Positions 31,463 through 41,453 of a stretch of DNA of 64,000 bases are shown piece after piece. A program made the position numbers and the translations under genes. The notes beneath the pieces were generated by a model. It ran no database searches. It saw nothing but the letters and a program-made list of their open reading frames with translations, and was not told the DNA's origin. The stretch comes from Agarivorans sp. TSD2052 (GTDB lineage Bacteria > Pseudomonadota > Gammaproteobacteria > Enterobacterales > Celerinatantimonadaceae): positions 3,793,501-3,857,500 of the forward strand of contig NZ_CP096670.1 of assembly GCF_023238625.1 (NCBI RefSeq), given 5' to 3'. Positions within the stretch are counted from its first letter, which is position 1. Each line of letters opens with the position of its first letter.

Positions 31463-32278
31463 TCATGGCCAAATCAACAACAAATAGCGTAAACGGTCTA
31501 ACTCTACCACTGGAGTTGCAAATACATCTGCATAGGGCTTGCCTTCTTGATAATCAAAACGATTAATCACCGCCACCGGATAGCCTTCAGGAAACATTCC
31601 GCCTAAGCCAGATGTGACTAAGACATCGCCTTCACCGATATCGGTACTTCTAGGAATATGCGGTAACTGCAAGCGCCTTAAATCCCCGGTACCTGTGGCT
31701 ACCGCTCTAATATCATTACGCGCCACTCTTACCGGTATACCATGACTAGAGTCGGTAATTAACAATACGCGGCTAGTGGTGGTACCCACGTGCAGTACCT
31801 GCCCCACAACCCCAACATCATTGATCACTGGTTGACCTTCAAATACACCATCAAGCTTGCCTTTATCCAGCACAACTTGATGAGAAAAAGGGTCAGAATC
31901 CACCGCCATAATTTCAGCCACCAGCTTGCGACTGTCGTTACGTATTGGCGAACTCAACAAGGCGCGCAATCGGGTATTTTCCTTGGCCAAGCTTTCCATT
32001 AATAGTTGGTCTGCTCGGTTTAACAATAACTGCTCTTTTAACGCGCTGTTTTCTCGCTTTAATTGTTGACGAGTCACCACTTGATTGGACATCGAATCCA
32101 TTAATTGCCCTGGCATATTAGCAATGTATTGCAAGGGGCTTACCGCGGAATGCAAATATACTCGCCATTGTTTAAAGGCAGAGACTTTACTATCAACAAA
32201 AATGAGGGAGAGTGACAACACGATCGCCAGAAGGAGGCGAAGCTCTAAAGATGGACCTGGGCCGAAGATGGGTTTCAT
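31463..32278 (-). CDS. mreC: Rod shape-determining protein MreC
   Basis: Bitopic scaffold of the elongasome linking MreB to RodA-PBP2. 271 residues, shorter than E. coli (367), mainly at the C-terminus, which is common. One N-terminal membrane helix (about 12-30), a coiled coil (residues about 65-105), then the two beta-barrel domains with VINDVGVVGQVLHVG and DVLVTSGLGGMFPEGYPVA. It lies 91 bases after mreB; a strong hairpin occupies that gap. Confidence 0.93.
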   Translation of the reverse strand: MKPIFGPGPSLELRLLLAIVLSLSLIFVDSKVSAFKQWRVYLHSAVSPLQYIANMPGQLMDSMSNQVVTRQQLKRENSALKEQLLLNRADQLLMESLAKENTRLRALLSSPIRNDSRKLVAEIMAVDSDPFSHQVVLDKGKLDGVFEGQPVINDVGVVGQVLHVGTTTSRVLLITDSSHGIPVRVARNDIRAVATGTGDLRRLQLPHIPRSTDIGEGDVLVTSGLGGMFPEGYPVAVINRFDYQEGKPYADVFATPVVELDRLRYLLLIWP

Positions 32279-32331
32279 CGGACATAACCTGATTTAGTTG
32301 TCTAAGTAGTGTGGAAACGAGATAAATCTAA

Positions 32332-32359
32332 GTGGTGAGTACGCATAGGCACTCACCAC
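32332..32359 (-). promoter_or_regulatory. Intercistronic hairpin between mreB and mreC
   Basis: GTGGTGAGT (32332-32340) and ACTCACCAC (32351-32359) form a perfect 9-bp stem with a 10-base loop, 11 bases after the mreB stop. There is no T run on the minus-strand 3' side, so it looks like an attenuator or mRNA-stabilising stem rather than a full terminator. Function is inferred. Confidence 0.55.
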
Positions 32360-32369
32360 GTGGCCTTGC

Positions 32370-33448
<1,079 letters not shown>

Positions 33449-33592
33449 CGCGATTTAAAACTTGGCTCACTTTACCAATGCCAGCCCCGATGAGCAAGCA
33501 TACTCTAGCGTGATAAGCAGGATAGTGAAGCCTATCAACTACAACTCACATAATCTTCGAGCCCTATTGGACGTTTTTCAAACAACGTTCAC

Positions 33593-36500
33593 TTAATATA
33601 CCATTCTGCGATAAATAACTCGGTCACTTTGGCGAAACACTCCAAAGGTCACTTCACCCGCGCCCGCTTGGTCGTCTGCACTGTCAAAACTGCCATTGCC
33701 GTTCCAATCATCACGCAGCCAATTCAGTTCAGATTCAAGATTAAACCAATAATCTACTTGGCCTACATTGCTATCTCCAGGAGCAGAAAAATCAACCCAA
33801 ATAAGGCCTTGATTAGCGATACCTGGGTTACGAAGAGCAACCGTAGAGCTACCATTGCCCACCTCCGCAGTAGTCGCATTACGCTTGGGAGTGAAATCTA
33901 AAGTAGCAAGCGTTAAATCACTACAGGTATCATCAGTATTTCGTACATAGCGACCAGCATCAAAATACTGCAGTTCACTGGTTACCGCGATGGGCTGTAA
34001 CTCGGAGCCAAAACTATTTTGCGGTGTTATACGCCCGTGTAGCCATTTCGGTGCGATACCTAATTCACAATAAAAGCTGCTATCGCTATCCTCACCGCAG
34101 ACAAAACCACCTCGGTTAGGGTCTGAACTGATACCGGAATCAAAGTGGTTAAAATATAAACCCACCGCACCATCAATAACTGGAGACTGGGTTTGGACGG
34201 TTTTAGCCAAACCAGATAGCAAGTCTTGCTGCCAGAAAATGCCATCTTGCCAAGTTTCGGTGGTACTTTCAGCAGTAAAGCCATCATCAAAATCTTCAAT
34301 AACCGAACTACTCACAAAGCGCCAATCATCAGCATTATCGGCAACAGCCACCACCGGGTATATTCCCTCAGAATAATTAACCGTAATATCGTCAAAGGCG
34401 TTTTCTGCCTGGAGCTGCCAAGTTAATTGCTGCGCTTGTTGGCCTATATAGCTGAAATCTCCAGCGATACATGCAGCCACAATACTGGCTTGACTTAACT
34501 CAAAATGATGGGGATAAAACATCCCTACCTCACTCGATGCCTCAGCAACATTGTAGATAGAGCTAAGCGGATTTAAGTCGTAATTCAAATACTCGCTAAC
34601 GTGACCAAGCAATCTGATACTGCCCACTTCTTTCCAGATATTATCTTTAATCGGAATAGCGCCATCAGCTTGGTTCAAATCACTGTTGAATACCCCAGCT
34701 ATAAATTCACCCATTTCGCCATTTACTGGGCTAGCCAGTTCGGCGCTTATTTGTAACTTTGTGGTATCAGCAACAAAGTTTCGCGCATTGCATTCGCTGC
34801 TGGTTGCAGAGGAGGGGGTACAATCGGCGATTAAGGCTACCAACCAAGATGAGAATGGCAAGCCCGACTTTGCAAACTGACTAGCATGGTTATCGCTTTC
34901 TGGGTTTAACTCACCGTCTTGGTTACTGATAGACTGCCAGACAAACTTATCAGGTATAAGCTCAGCGCTGACACTGCCCTGTAAGTCTTGAGTATTATCA
35001 TCAACAACGGTACCGACTTCGTCCCAAAAGTTAATCGCCAACTTGCCTACATCGGGGTATTTCACCACAGCGCTTGCACTACCACCGCTAAAGATGGTTT
35101 TTACCACCGTTCTTGAGGCCTCGTTAGTCGCAACATCAACAAAGCTATTGCTCACTTGATCCCTTACCGCGAGTTGGCTAAAGCCCGTAGAAGGTTGGTT
35201 ATAGCTGGTCCAAAAACTAATGTCTTTGGTGCCTTGGTAATTGGCAATCAACGAGCAGCCCGCACCACCATCAGGATCTTTACCTACAGCGGTCAATTCT
35301 AGGTTAATATTGGTATTGGCTTTATGTGGATTTTCCCCCCATGCACCGCTTAATACACCGCGTAGACCATAGGTATTAAAAGTAACTTGCTTAGTTGCCT
35401 CTATGGCACCGTCATTAACGGTAACCGTGATTTCGCCCTCTAATGGATTGAGCAAACCTAAGGTCACTTCTCCTGCATCAGCAGTGGCAAAAGTATAACT
35501 GGCTTGGCTAGGGTTAGTACCAAGCACCAAGCTGCCTTGGCCATTAATATTTGACCAGCTACCCGCATTATTGCTACTAGTAATACTCACTGTACCTTGG
35601 AAGGTTTGGTCAATTTGGCCATCTAAGGTGGCTTGAATAGTAAATTGATGGATATCGCACGTTAAACCAAGGTCATTAGCAAGAATATTCAAGCCAGGGT
35701 TGAGTGCGGTTTGTGAAGAACTAAATGCCATATAACTAAAACTTTCAGCTAAATGGTTTCGTTCGTTATCTCTATACTGATCTTCTTCGGTGATCATCGA
35801 AAAATTAGCCGCATTATGCTGGCAGCGCCGTAACCAGCCGCCATTATTACCACGCCGTTCATTCTTACTGGCCACCAAGATAGGAGGCGACGAAAACAGA
35901 TTATTTTGGTAACTGGTGGTGTAATTACAAGTAGCCTCTGGAGTCAGCGTGCTGCCACCGCTGCCATGAGTGAGTGAATTGCCAAATTGATAATTGATGG
36001 TTTCACCGTTTACCGTGATAGCCCCAACCGTTGGCTCTGTGGCAAGGTAAGCAACAGTTTCCTCTTGCAAGTCGGTGTAAAAAATTGAAGTGTTTTGCGA
36101 CTCACAATAACGAGCAAAATACCAAATCTGATAAACCTCACTGCTATCAATAGCTAGGCGGATACCATTATTGTTATATTCAGAGTTGGAGGTTAACCAG
36201 CAGTTGTTATTGCGCGATTGCTTTTGGTGCAGTACTACTGAGAGGTTACTGGGCATATCGACGTTCACGTAATCTCTATCCGGAAAAGGAAACGCTGTAT
36301 TTGTACTAATGGTACCCGCTCTAAGCTCAGTACCATCTTCTAAGACATGCTCCCCTTCGTTAACGGCTACCCAGTCAAGCGCTTGTATATTTTTGGAAGC
36401 AGTACTGTTGTAAGGAGGCTCTTGCCTTGCCCAAGTAAAACCGGTCCACAAGCCACTGCCTGCATCTTGATTAACACTGGTGAGAATGGCAGCCACTGGC

Positions 36501-37477
36501 CCATCATCATTTGGGTCTGCAGCTTCTATCGGTGCCATTAAAAATACTAAGGGTTTGTCTTGGTAAGCTTGGTCAAAGGTCACCGAGCCACCATTTTGCC
36601 CCGCTCCGGCAGTGCCAAACTGTAAAGAGAGCGGCGTATTGGCCGACTCACAGTTTGGCGTCACATCAATCAAGCTGGCTCGGTCTTGAAACGATACTTC
36701 ACTTGAGCCATTAAGTAAGACATCATCCCCGGTAATTGCGCCATTTAGAGTCGCACTGCCATCTAATGAGGCCGACTGCTCACTAAAAACAAAGGCATTT
36801 AGTGTAGAGCCACCATTTTGCACAAAGTTGCCATAAGAATAGAAAATCAGGCTTTCAGGCTTACTCACATCACCAACATAATCGCCATTGTGGCGATAAT
36901 CCGATTCGATAAAAAACACCACTGAGCCAGAAGAAGGCAAAATAACGTTAATACCATAATTTAAGGTAAGGTTCTCAACCCAATATTGGCCTGCTGCAAA
37001 TTCGACAGTACCGTTATTAACCGTCAAATTTTTTATCTTATATACGCCGCCATCGTCAACAAACTTAAAACTGTCGCGAACATCGATGTAAATATCACCG
37101 TACTCACCTTCAGATAACTCAATACTATCACTCCATTCAGGAGAGATATTATCGTTACTGGTAGACCGGCACTCCGAAAATAACGGGATCCCTTCAGGTT
37201 TAAGCGCTAGGGGGTCACTTGTTCCTTTTTCGCGACACTCTCCTGATTGGCCGTTGCTTTTGACACAAGCATTACTTGATGGGTCAGTCACTACGTTGGC
37301 CGGCAACTTTCTATTGTTGGGTGCGCCATACAATTTGGCACTCCAGACAAACTCGATCTCTCCATCACTGGTATAAGAATTAACCCCTTCTACGAAGCTA
37401 TCGCTCCAATCTGCATGGCTAGCACTAAACACTAGCCAGCCCAGTAACGTTAACAGGAGCCTAAAAGTGATGCTCAT
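33593..37477 (-). CDS. mshQ: MSHA biogenesis protein MshQ, large secreted protein
   Basis: Last gene of the msh locus; role unproven, often suggested as pilus-tip or surface protein. 1294 residues. Signal peptide 1-22 (ends FSASHA). Residues about 125-270 look like a right-handed beta-helix rich in N-G and S-L steps. Two Cys/Trp-containing modules at about 283-370 and 515-590 each open with a Phe/Tyr strand and a P-x-L/V strand and close on an aromatic strand (LDWVAV, FSYMAF), resembling H-type lectin folds. The C-terminal 600 residues match the DUF6701 part of MshQ proteins. The start overlaps the mshP stop by 4 bases. Confidence 0.85.
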   Translation of the reverse strand: MSITFRLLLTLLGWLVFSASHADWSDSFVEGVNSYTSDGEIEFVWSAKLYGAPNNRKLPANVVTDPSSNACVKSNGQSGECREKGTSDPLALKPEGIPLFSECRSTSNDNISPEWSDSIELSEGEYGDIYIDVRDSFKFVDDGGVYKIKNLTVNNGTVEFAAGQYWVENLTLNYGINVILPSSGSVVFFIESDYRHNGDYVGDVSKPESLIFYSYGNFVQNGGSTLNAFVFSEQSASLDGSATLNGAITGDDVLLNGSSEVSFQDRASLIDVTPNCESANTPLSLQFGTAGAGQNGGSVTFDQAYQDKPLVFLMAPIEAADPNDDGPVAAILTSVNQDAGSGLWTGFTWARQEPPYNSTASKNIQALDWVAVNEGEHVLEDGTELRAGTISTNTAFPFPDRDYVNVDMPSNLSVVLHQKQSRNNNCWLTSNSEYNNNGIRLAIDSSEVYQIWYFARYCESQNTSIFYTDLQEETVAYLATEPTVGAITVNGETINYQFGNSLTHGSGGSTLTPEATCNYTTSYQNNLFSSPPILVASKNERRGNNGGWLRRCQHNAANFSMITEEDQYRDNERNHLAESFSYMAFSSSQTALNPGLNILANDLGLTCDIHQFTIQATLDGQIDQTFQGTVSITSSNNAGSWSNINGQGSLVLGTNPSQASYTFATADAGEVTLGLLNPLEGEITVTVNDGAIEATKQVTFNTYGLRGVLSGAWGENPHKANTNINLELTAVGKDPDGGAGCSLIANYQGTKDISFWTSYNQPSTGFSQLAVRDQVSNSFVDVATNEASRTVVKTIFSGGSASAVVKYPDVGKLAINFWDEVGTVVDDNTQDLQGSVSAELIPDKFVWQSISNQDGELNPESDNHASQFAKSGLPFSSWLVALIADCTPSSATSSECNARNFVADTTKLQISAELASPVNGEMGEFIAGVFNSDLNQADGAIPIKDNIWKEVGSIRLLGHVSEYLNYDLNPLSSIYNVAEASSEVGMFYPHHFELSQASIVAACIAGDFSYIGQQAQQLTWQLQAENAFDDITVNYSEGIYPVVAVADNADDWRFVSSSVIEDFDDGFTAESTTETWQDGIFWQQDLLSGLAKTVQTQSPVIDGAVGLYFNHFDSGISSDPNRGGFVCGEDSDSSFYCELGIAPKWLHGRITPQNSFGSELQPIAVTSELQYFDAGRYVRNTDDTCSDLTLATLDFTPKRNATTAEVGNGSSTVALRNPGIANQGLIWVDFSAPGDSNVGQVDYWFNLESELNWLRDDWNGNGSFDSADDQAGAGEVTFGVFRQSDRVIYRRMVY

Positions 37478-37938
37478 AAAGCGCTCCGAGCTTGCACACG
37501 TTGAATTCGCTGCACTATTACCTCACCTGAACCGCAGGACCCCGTGGCTTCTAGTTCAAAAAAACGCGCGTCTAATTGACTAATGTCGTTACTATTACAC
37601 GTCACGCTCACTCTGCAGTTAGCAAAACCATCGCCGTTAAGAGTCGACGCCCCCGACACATTGCTGCACAGGCCTTTTGCATCGGCGGCAGCATTTAATG
37701 GAAACAGCTCTGATAAGGCTTGCTCTAAACCTGAGTTGGCAGCTAAGTTGGCGCGACTGCCCAGTACATCCCAAGCAGCATTACGCGAAGTATCTTGAAA
37801 CATTACGGTGAGGCCTGCGCTAATTAATGCCATCACCACTATCACAAAAATCGCGATCACCAAGGCGCTGCCCCGCTGCCTAGCAAAGCTTGGCTTAAGC
37901 GGCCCCCGCCTAGGGTTGGTTGAGAATAACGATGTCAT
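37474..37938 (-). CDS. mshP: MSHA biogenesis protein MshP
   Basis: Minor pilin-like component, PilX/GspK-like in character. 154 residues. The start chosen is the ATG at 37938 (MTSLFSTNPRR), which places a single membrane helix (SALVIAIFVIVVMALISAGL) at about residues 24-43 after a basic leader RQRG; a longer reading adds 39 residues of unrelated hydrophobic sequence. It overlaps mshO by 29 bases and mshQ by 4. C-terminal cysteines may form disulfides. Confidence 0.85.
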   Translation of the reverse strand: MTSLFSTNPRRGPLKPSFARQRGSALVIAIFVIVVMALISAGLTVMFQDTSRNAAWDVLGSRANLAANSGLEQALSELFPLNAAADAKGLCSNVSGASTLNGDGFANCRVSVTCNSNDISQLDARFFELEATGSCGSGEVIVQRIQRVQARSAL

Positions 37939-38716
37939 GATTAAATTCCACAAACTCATCTTTTTCGACAAAACGTAAACGTAAATTGACCAAGCCATTG
38001 CGAGTAAGGCTAGGCTGTACCACCTGAAAAGGCTGAGTGCCACTATTAGGCTCAAGTTTGCTTGCCATCATTATACCGTCATCAGCATCCGCTGGCTGGT
38101 AACGCACCAGCTTAGCACCCTCTACACAATAGCGAACGGGCTCAGTAATAATGTAAGCCCGCTGCGCGGGTGAATCACTAATAAACTCGATAGGGCCCGC
38201 AAAATTAACGGTGCTAAGCCCGGAACTGGCATCATTGCTAATGCTATTTATGCATAAGGCTTTACCGCGGGAGGAAGTGCAAAAAGCATCCTGTAAACGC
38301 CCATCACTGTTGAGTACTTCATCACTGCCGAGCACATAAACACTCAACCAATGGGAGCCTTGAGCTGAAATCGTTGGTTGATTGGGCGCGGTAACCATAC
38401 TGGCTGAGGCAGCAGCATTGGGTATCAGCGGCACATTAATATAGGTATTGCTAGCCACCGTTGGCACAAAGCTTAAGCAAGGGTCGCCCGCGTTGTTGGC
38501 ATCTAAGCGGGCGCTATTTGGCAAGCTATTGTGCAACTCTCGGCTTAAGCGCTGAATGGCAAAACGCGCTTCACTCACCAGTACTTGGCGATCGGCGCTT
38601 TGTCGATAGATCAGCGCTCCACTGCGAATAAAATCACTGGTGGCGATGGCTAAAATGGCCAACAACACCATAGTAATGACCAGTTCGATGAGGGTAAAAC
38701 CTTGCGACTTTGTCAT
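37910..38716 (-). CDS. mshO: MSHA biogenesis protein MshO, minor pilin
   Basis: Type IV minor pilin, PilW/GspJ-like. 268 residues. The class-III leader is very short: MTKSQG then FTLIELVITMVLL, with the conserved Glu at +5 of the mature protein. The ATG at 38716 shares a base with the mshD stop (TAATG). The globular part contains paired cysteines (AFCTSSRGKALC). With MshC, D and P it likely forms the pilus-initiating tip complex. Confidence 0.9.
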   Translation of the reverse strand: MTKSQGFTLIELVITMVLLAILAIATSDFIRSGALIYRQSADRQVLVSEARFAIQRLSRELHNSLPNSARLDANNAGDPCLSFVPTVASNTYINVPLIPNAAASASMVTAPNQPTISAQGSHWLSVYVLGSDEVLNSDGRLQDAFCTSSRGKALCINSISNDASSGLSTVNFAGPIEFISDSPAQRAYIITEPVRYCVEGAKLVRYQPADADDGIMMASKLEPNSGTQPFQVVQPSLTRNGLVNLRLRFVEKDEFVEFNHDIVILNQP

Positions 38717-39246
38717 TAGTAATTCCACCGATAAGCACTAAAGGCATAGCCTTCCCCGTTGGGGGCTTTGATTACTAGGTCGATGCGTTTAGCAGCGCTA
38801 GCGCCGTGCTCTGAACTATCTACGCTCACTTGATAGGTAAAGTTGCGGTAAATATCGGCTAAACCGCTGGCTAAGCTATCGTCGATAGCGATAAAAGCAC
38901 CACCGGTATGGTAATCATCAACATCGTTGTACTGGTCACGGGCTTCACCCTCTGGCCCGTAGTCACTGGCCGCCGTGCAACCAGCTTGACCGCTCTCTCC
39001 ACAGCGCCAAAGGCCACCGCCGGTATGGTCAGAGTTTTCATCAAATGACTTGGTAAGGATTTCGTTCATCAAGCTTGAGCCCAGCTCTGCTGAACGCACC
39101 TGATAAATTGGGTCGATGCTGCGTACCGCTTGCGGTGCTAAAAATGAGGTAATCACCACTAAACCTATCGCTAGCACCACAATGCCAATAATCAGCTCTA
39201 TCAAGGTAAAGCCCGCGCGTAGTGGTAGTGGCTGGTTAGGGCGCAT
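38716..39246 (-). CDS. mshD: MSHA minor pilin MshD
   Basis: Minor pilin, PilV/GspI-like. With the ATG at 39246 the leader is MRPNQPLPLRAG followed by FTLIELIIGIVVLAIGL; an ATG seven codons upstream is possible. 176 residues. The globular part has the MshD-typical LWRCGESGQAGC segment with two cysteines and YNDVDDYHTGG. The start lies within the mshC 3' end. Confidence 0.9.
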   Translation of the reverse strand: MRPNQPLPLRAGFTLIELIIGIVVLAIGLVVITSFLAPQAVRSIDPIYQVRSAELGSSLMNEILTKSFDENSDHTGGGLWRCGESGQAGCTAASDYGPEGEARDQYNDVDDYHTGGAFIAIDDSLASGLADIYRNFTYQVSVDSSEHGASAAKRIDLVIKAPNGEGYAFSAYRWNY

Positions 39247-39709
39247 GAATATAGCCCTCACTTTCAATAATGATGCGCTCTAGCGCATCGCCCTGCACAT
39301 TAATTTGACAAGGAAATTGGCTACACAAACTAGAATCAGCCAGCCTGACGCGGCCTAAACCATCAAACTTGATCACGCCTTGGCTCACTTGTAGTTCATC
39401 AGAAAAGGAGACGTCTTCTAGCTCACTGATCGAGCTAATACAACTGCCAGAAGGGGCCAGCTCACCTGAGAAGTAATAATTGCTGTCGATTTGCAGAAAA
39501 AAGCAATCTTGGTAATGGTTCATCGCTTGGGTTTGCACCAAATGCAAACGGCTTAACAACTGCTCACGTAAGGTGAGTTCAGCAAAACCACTGCGAAAAA
39601 ACTTAGGAATAACCGTTATGGCTAAGATGCCAATTAAGATAAGCGTAATCACTAGCTCAACTAAGGTGAAGCCAGAGTGTCGGGGGTGAGGACTTCGAGG
39701 TAATGCCAA
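39236..39709 (-). CDS. mshC: MSHA minor pilin MshC
   Basis: Minor pilin, GspH/FimT-like. 157 residues. Leader MALPRSPHPRHSG, then FTLVELVITLILIGILAITV. Four cysteines in the globular domain (DCFFL, SGSC, SSLCSQFPC). It is separated from mshA by 50 bases that hold a strong hairpin, consistent with lower expression than the major pilin. Confidence 0.9.
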   Translation of the reverse strand: MALPRSPHPRHSGFTLVELVITLILIGILAITVIPKFFRSGFAELTLREQLLSRLHLVQTQAMNHYQDCFFLQIDSNYYFSGELAPSGSCISSISELEDVSFSDELQVSQGVIKFDGLGRVRLADSSLCSQFPCQINVQGDALERIIIESEGYIHAP

Positions 39710-39729
39710 GAGTGATTAAGTATCAGAAT

Positions 39730-39753
39730 AAAGGCTAGCCGAAGCTAGCCTTT
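39730..39753 (-). terminator. Stem-loop after mshA (partial terminator or mRNA stabiliser)
   Basis: On the minus strand AAAGGCTAGC and GCTAGCCTTT form a perfect 10-bp stem closed by a TTCG tetraloop, 6 bases after the mshA stop. It is followed by ATTCTG rather than a T run, so read-through into mshC is expected. The UUCG loop makes it unusually stable. Confidence 0.65.
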
Positions 39754-39759
39754 AAACAA

Positions 39760-40254
39760 TTAACAGCCGCCAGTTTGCGATGTTATCGTTGGTGAAGCAC
39801 CAGCGCTTGCTGCTTCAGTATATGTCACACGACATTGCTTGGCTACAACTGACGCATCTGGCTCGGTATAGCCAGCCGGAGTAATAACAACAGGATTTGT
39901 GCCAGTAATTGTCCAATCGGCAGCAGACAAATCTAACCAGCGCGCAAGATCAGCTGGGACACCAAAGCTAGCTTCAGCGGGATAACCATAGGCGATAGCT
40001 ACGGTGTCAGTAGCTTCAGCTCCAACTTGTAAATCTGTTGAATCAGTTGCTTCTTCACCTTCAATAGCCGCTTTACTATAAACAATATTCGCGCCGCCTT
40101 TGATTGCCCCTTCAGCACCTTTAACCGTTGAGGTGCGGGCATCATTAGTTAAGTTCAAAAACTTAGGTGCTGCTGTCACCGCCAAAATACCTAAGATGAT
40201 GATCACAATCACCAATTCAATAAGCGTAAAACCTTGCTGTTTAGTTGTTTTCAT
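39760..40254 (-). CDS. mshA: MSHA major pilin MshA
   Basis: Structural subunit of the mannose-sensitive haemagglutinin type IVa pilus. 164 residues. Leader MKTTKQQG is cleaved before FTLIELVIVIIILGILAVTA. The conserved Glu+5 is present. A C-terminal cysteine pair (QCRVTY and terminal GGC) would close the D-region loop. The body is acidic and rich in Ala/Thr/Gly. A clear ribosome-binding site AAGGAAA precedes the ATG. It is flanked by mshB and a stable 3' hairpin. Confidence 0.92.
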   Translation of the reverse strand: MKTTKQQGFTLIELVIVIIILGILAVTAAPKFLNLTNDARTSTVKGAEGAIKGGANIVYSKAAIEGEEATDSTDLQVGAEATDTVAIAYGYPAEASFGVPADLARWLDLSAADWTITGTNPVVITPAGYTEPDASVVAKQCRVTYTEAASAGASPTITSQTGGC

Positions 40255-40289
40255 TTCTATTTCCTTAGAAAATTATTGATTTAAGATAG

Positions 40290-40940
40290 TTAGTTAGAAA
40301 TATTGGTAAATACCCGCCCGGCTGCGGGTTGGTAAGTAAAATTGTTATAGCTTGCTTCATCACTGCCTGGGTCATCATAGCTACCGCCGCTATTTTTTGC
40401 CAAGGAGTTAACTTGGTAAAAAATACAACGGCTCGCTTCCGCTGAACCCGTCACTGTGGTGTAGTATTTGTAATAATCGCCTTCGCTGGCCACGTCACCA
40501 AAGTTAGCGGTGGCGCGCGCAGGATTCTGCAATATTGCGTCCCACACTTTTAAACATTTGTCGCCCGACAGCGAGCCTGGATCCACGTCTTCATCATCAC
40601 TGGTCATCGGGTAACCGGGGGCCACACTGCCATTGCTCACTTGGGCACTGGTAGGGGTGGTTAAATACACTTTTTGAGTATCGTAAAGCACCGCATTTTT
40701 GCCGTTTTCACTGGGCCGACCTTCGGCCTCCCATTGCGCTCTCGCTAACGATACGCCGGTGGCGAAGCCACCCGCAACACCTTCTAAACTGGCGACTTTA
40801 GCCTCGTCGGTCACATCTAAGAAACGCGGCAGTGCTGTCGCAGCCAAAATACCTAAAATAACGATCACAATAACCAGTTCAATCAGCGAGAAACCTGCCT
40901 GCTTTGAACCATACTGAACCTTTGTAGAATAACTAGTCAC
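40290..40940 (-). CDS. mshB: MSHA pilin-like protein MshB
   Basis: Second pilin of the locus. 216 residues, leader MTSYSTKVQYGSKQAG then FSLIELVIVIVILGILAATA. The first 65 residues closely parallel MshA, including LPRFLDVTDEA; the C-terminal domain is different and larger. Cys residues at DKCLKVW and SRCIFYQ may form a disulfide. It lies 35 bases before mshA and 24 bases after mshF. Confidence 0.9.
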   Translation of the reverse strand: MTSYSTKVQYGSKQAGFSLIELVIVIVILGILAATALPRFLDVTDEAKVASLEGVAGGFATGVSLARAQWEAEGRPSENGKNAVLYDTQKVYLTTPTSAQVSNGSVAPGYPMTSDDEDVDPGSLSGDKCLKVWDAILQNPARATANFGDVASEGDYYKYYTTVTGSAEASRCIFYQVNSLAKNSGGSYDDPGSDEASYNNFTYQPAAGRVFTNISN

Positions 40941-40964
40941 TTGCTGAGTACCCCTTTATTAGCT

Positions 40965-41453
40965 CTACAGCCATTCTTTGGTGATAGACCCATATTCAGG
41001 GTCGTATATTAATACTGCCAACTGCTCTACGGTATAAAAGCACTTAGCCTGTTTATAGTCAGCGTAGCTGTCCTTACCTTCAAATTTGAAGGGCATACCC
41101 AACAGTTTGTGCCATAAAGCCAAACACTGCTGAGTAGTGGCAACTTGCGGCCAACCTGCCTTGCTCATGGCTACAGTAAACGGTGCTAGCGCGATATTCT
41201 CAGTGGAGTTGGCATCACGCTGATACAAATTTACCGTTAAATGGCTAGGTCTAAATCGGGCCAGCCATAAACCATGCACTTGAGCCAACTGCTTGCCCCA
41301 AGTTTGAGAGTATTCATCTATAATTTGTTGCTCAGCCTGATCCATTGTCCTGATAAGGCTAACAAAAAGCAACAATACAACTAATAAAACGATGCAGAAT
41401 GTCACTAAGCCGCTAAATCTAGCGCGGTTACTGTCTAATAGCTGCTGGTTCAT
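40965..41453 (-). CDS. mshF: MSHA biogenesis protein MshF
   Basis: Poorly characterised inner-membrane protein of the msh locus. 162 residues: one N-terminal membrane helix (about 15-35, LVTFCIVLLVVLLLFVSLI), then a periplasmic domain with a helix and two cysteines (QQCLALW, AKCFYTV). The ATG directly abuts the mshG stop. The name rests on position between mshG and mshB and on general architecture. Confidence 0.8.
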   Translation of the reverse strand: MNQQLLDSNRARFSGLVTFCIVLLVVLLLFVSLIRTMDQAEQQIIDEYSQTWGKQLAQVHGLWLARFRPSHLTVNLYQRDANSTENIALAPFTVAMSKAGWPQVATTQQCLALWHKLLGMPFKFEGKDSYADYKQAKCFYTVEQLAVLIYDPEYGSITKEWL

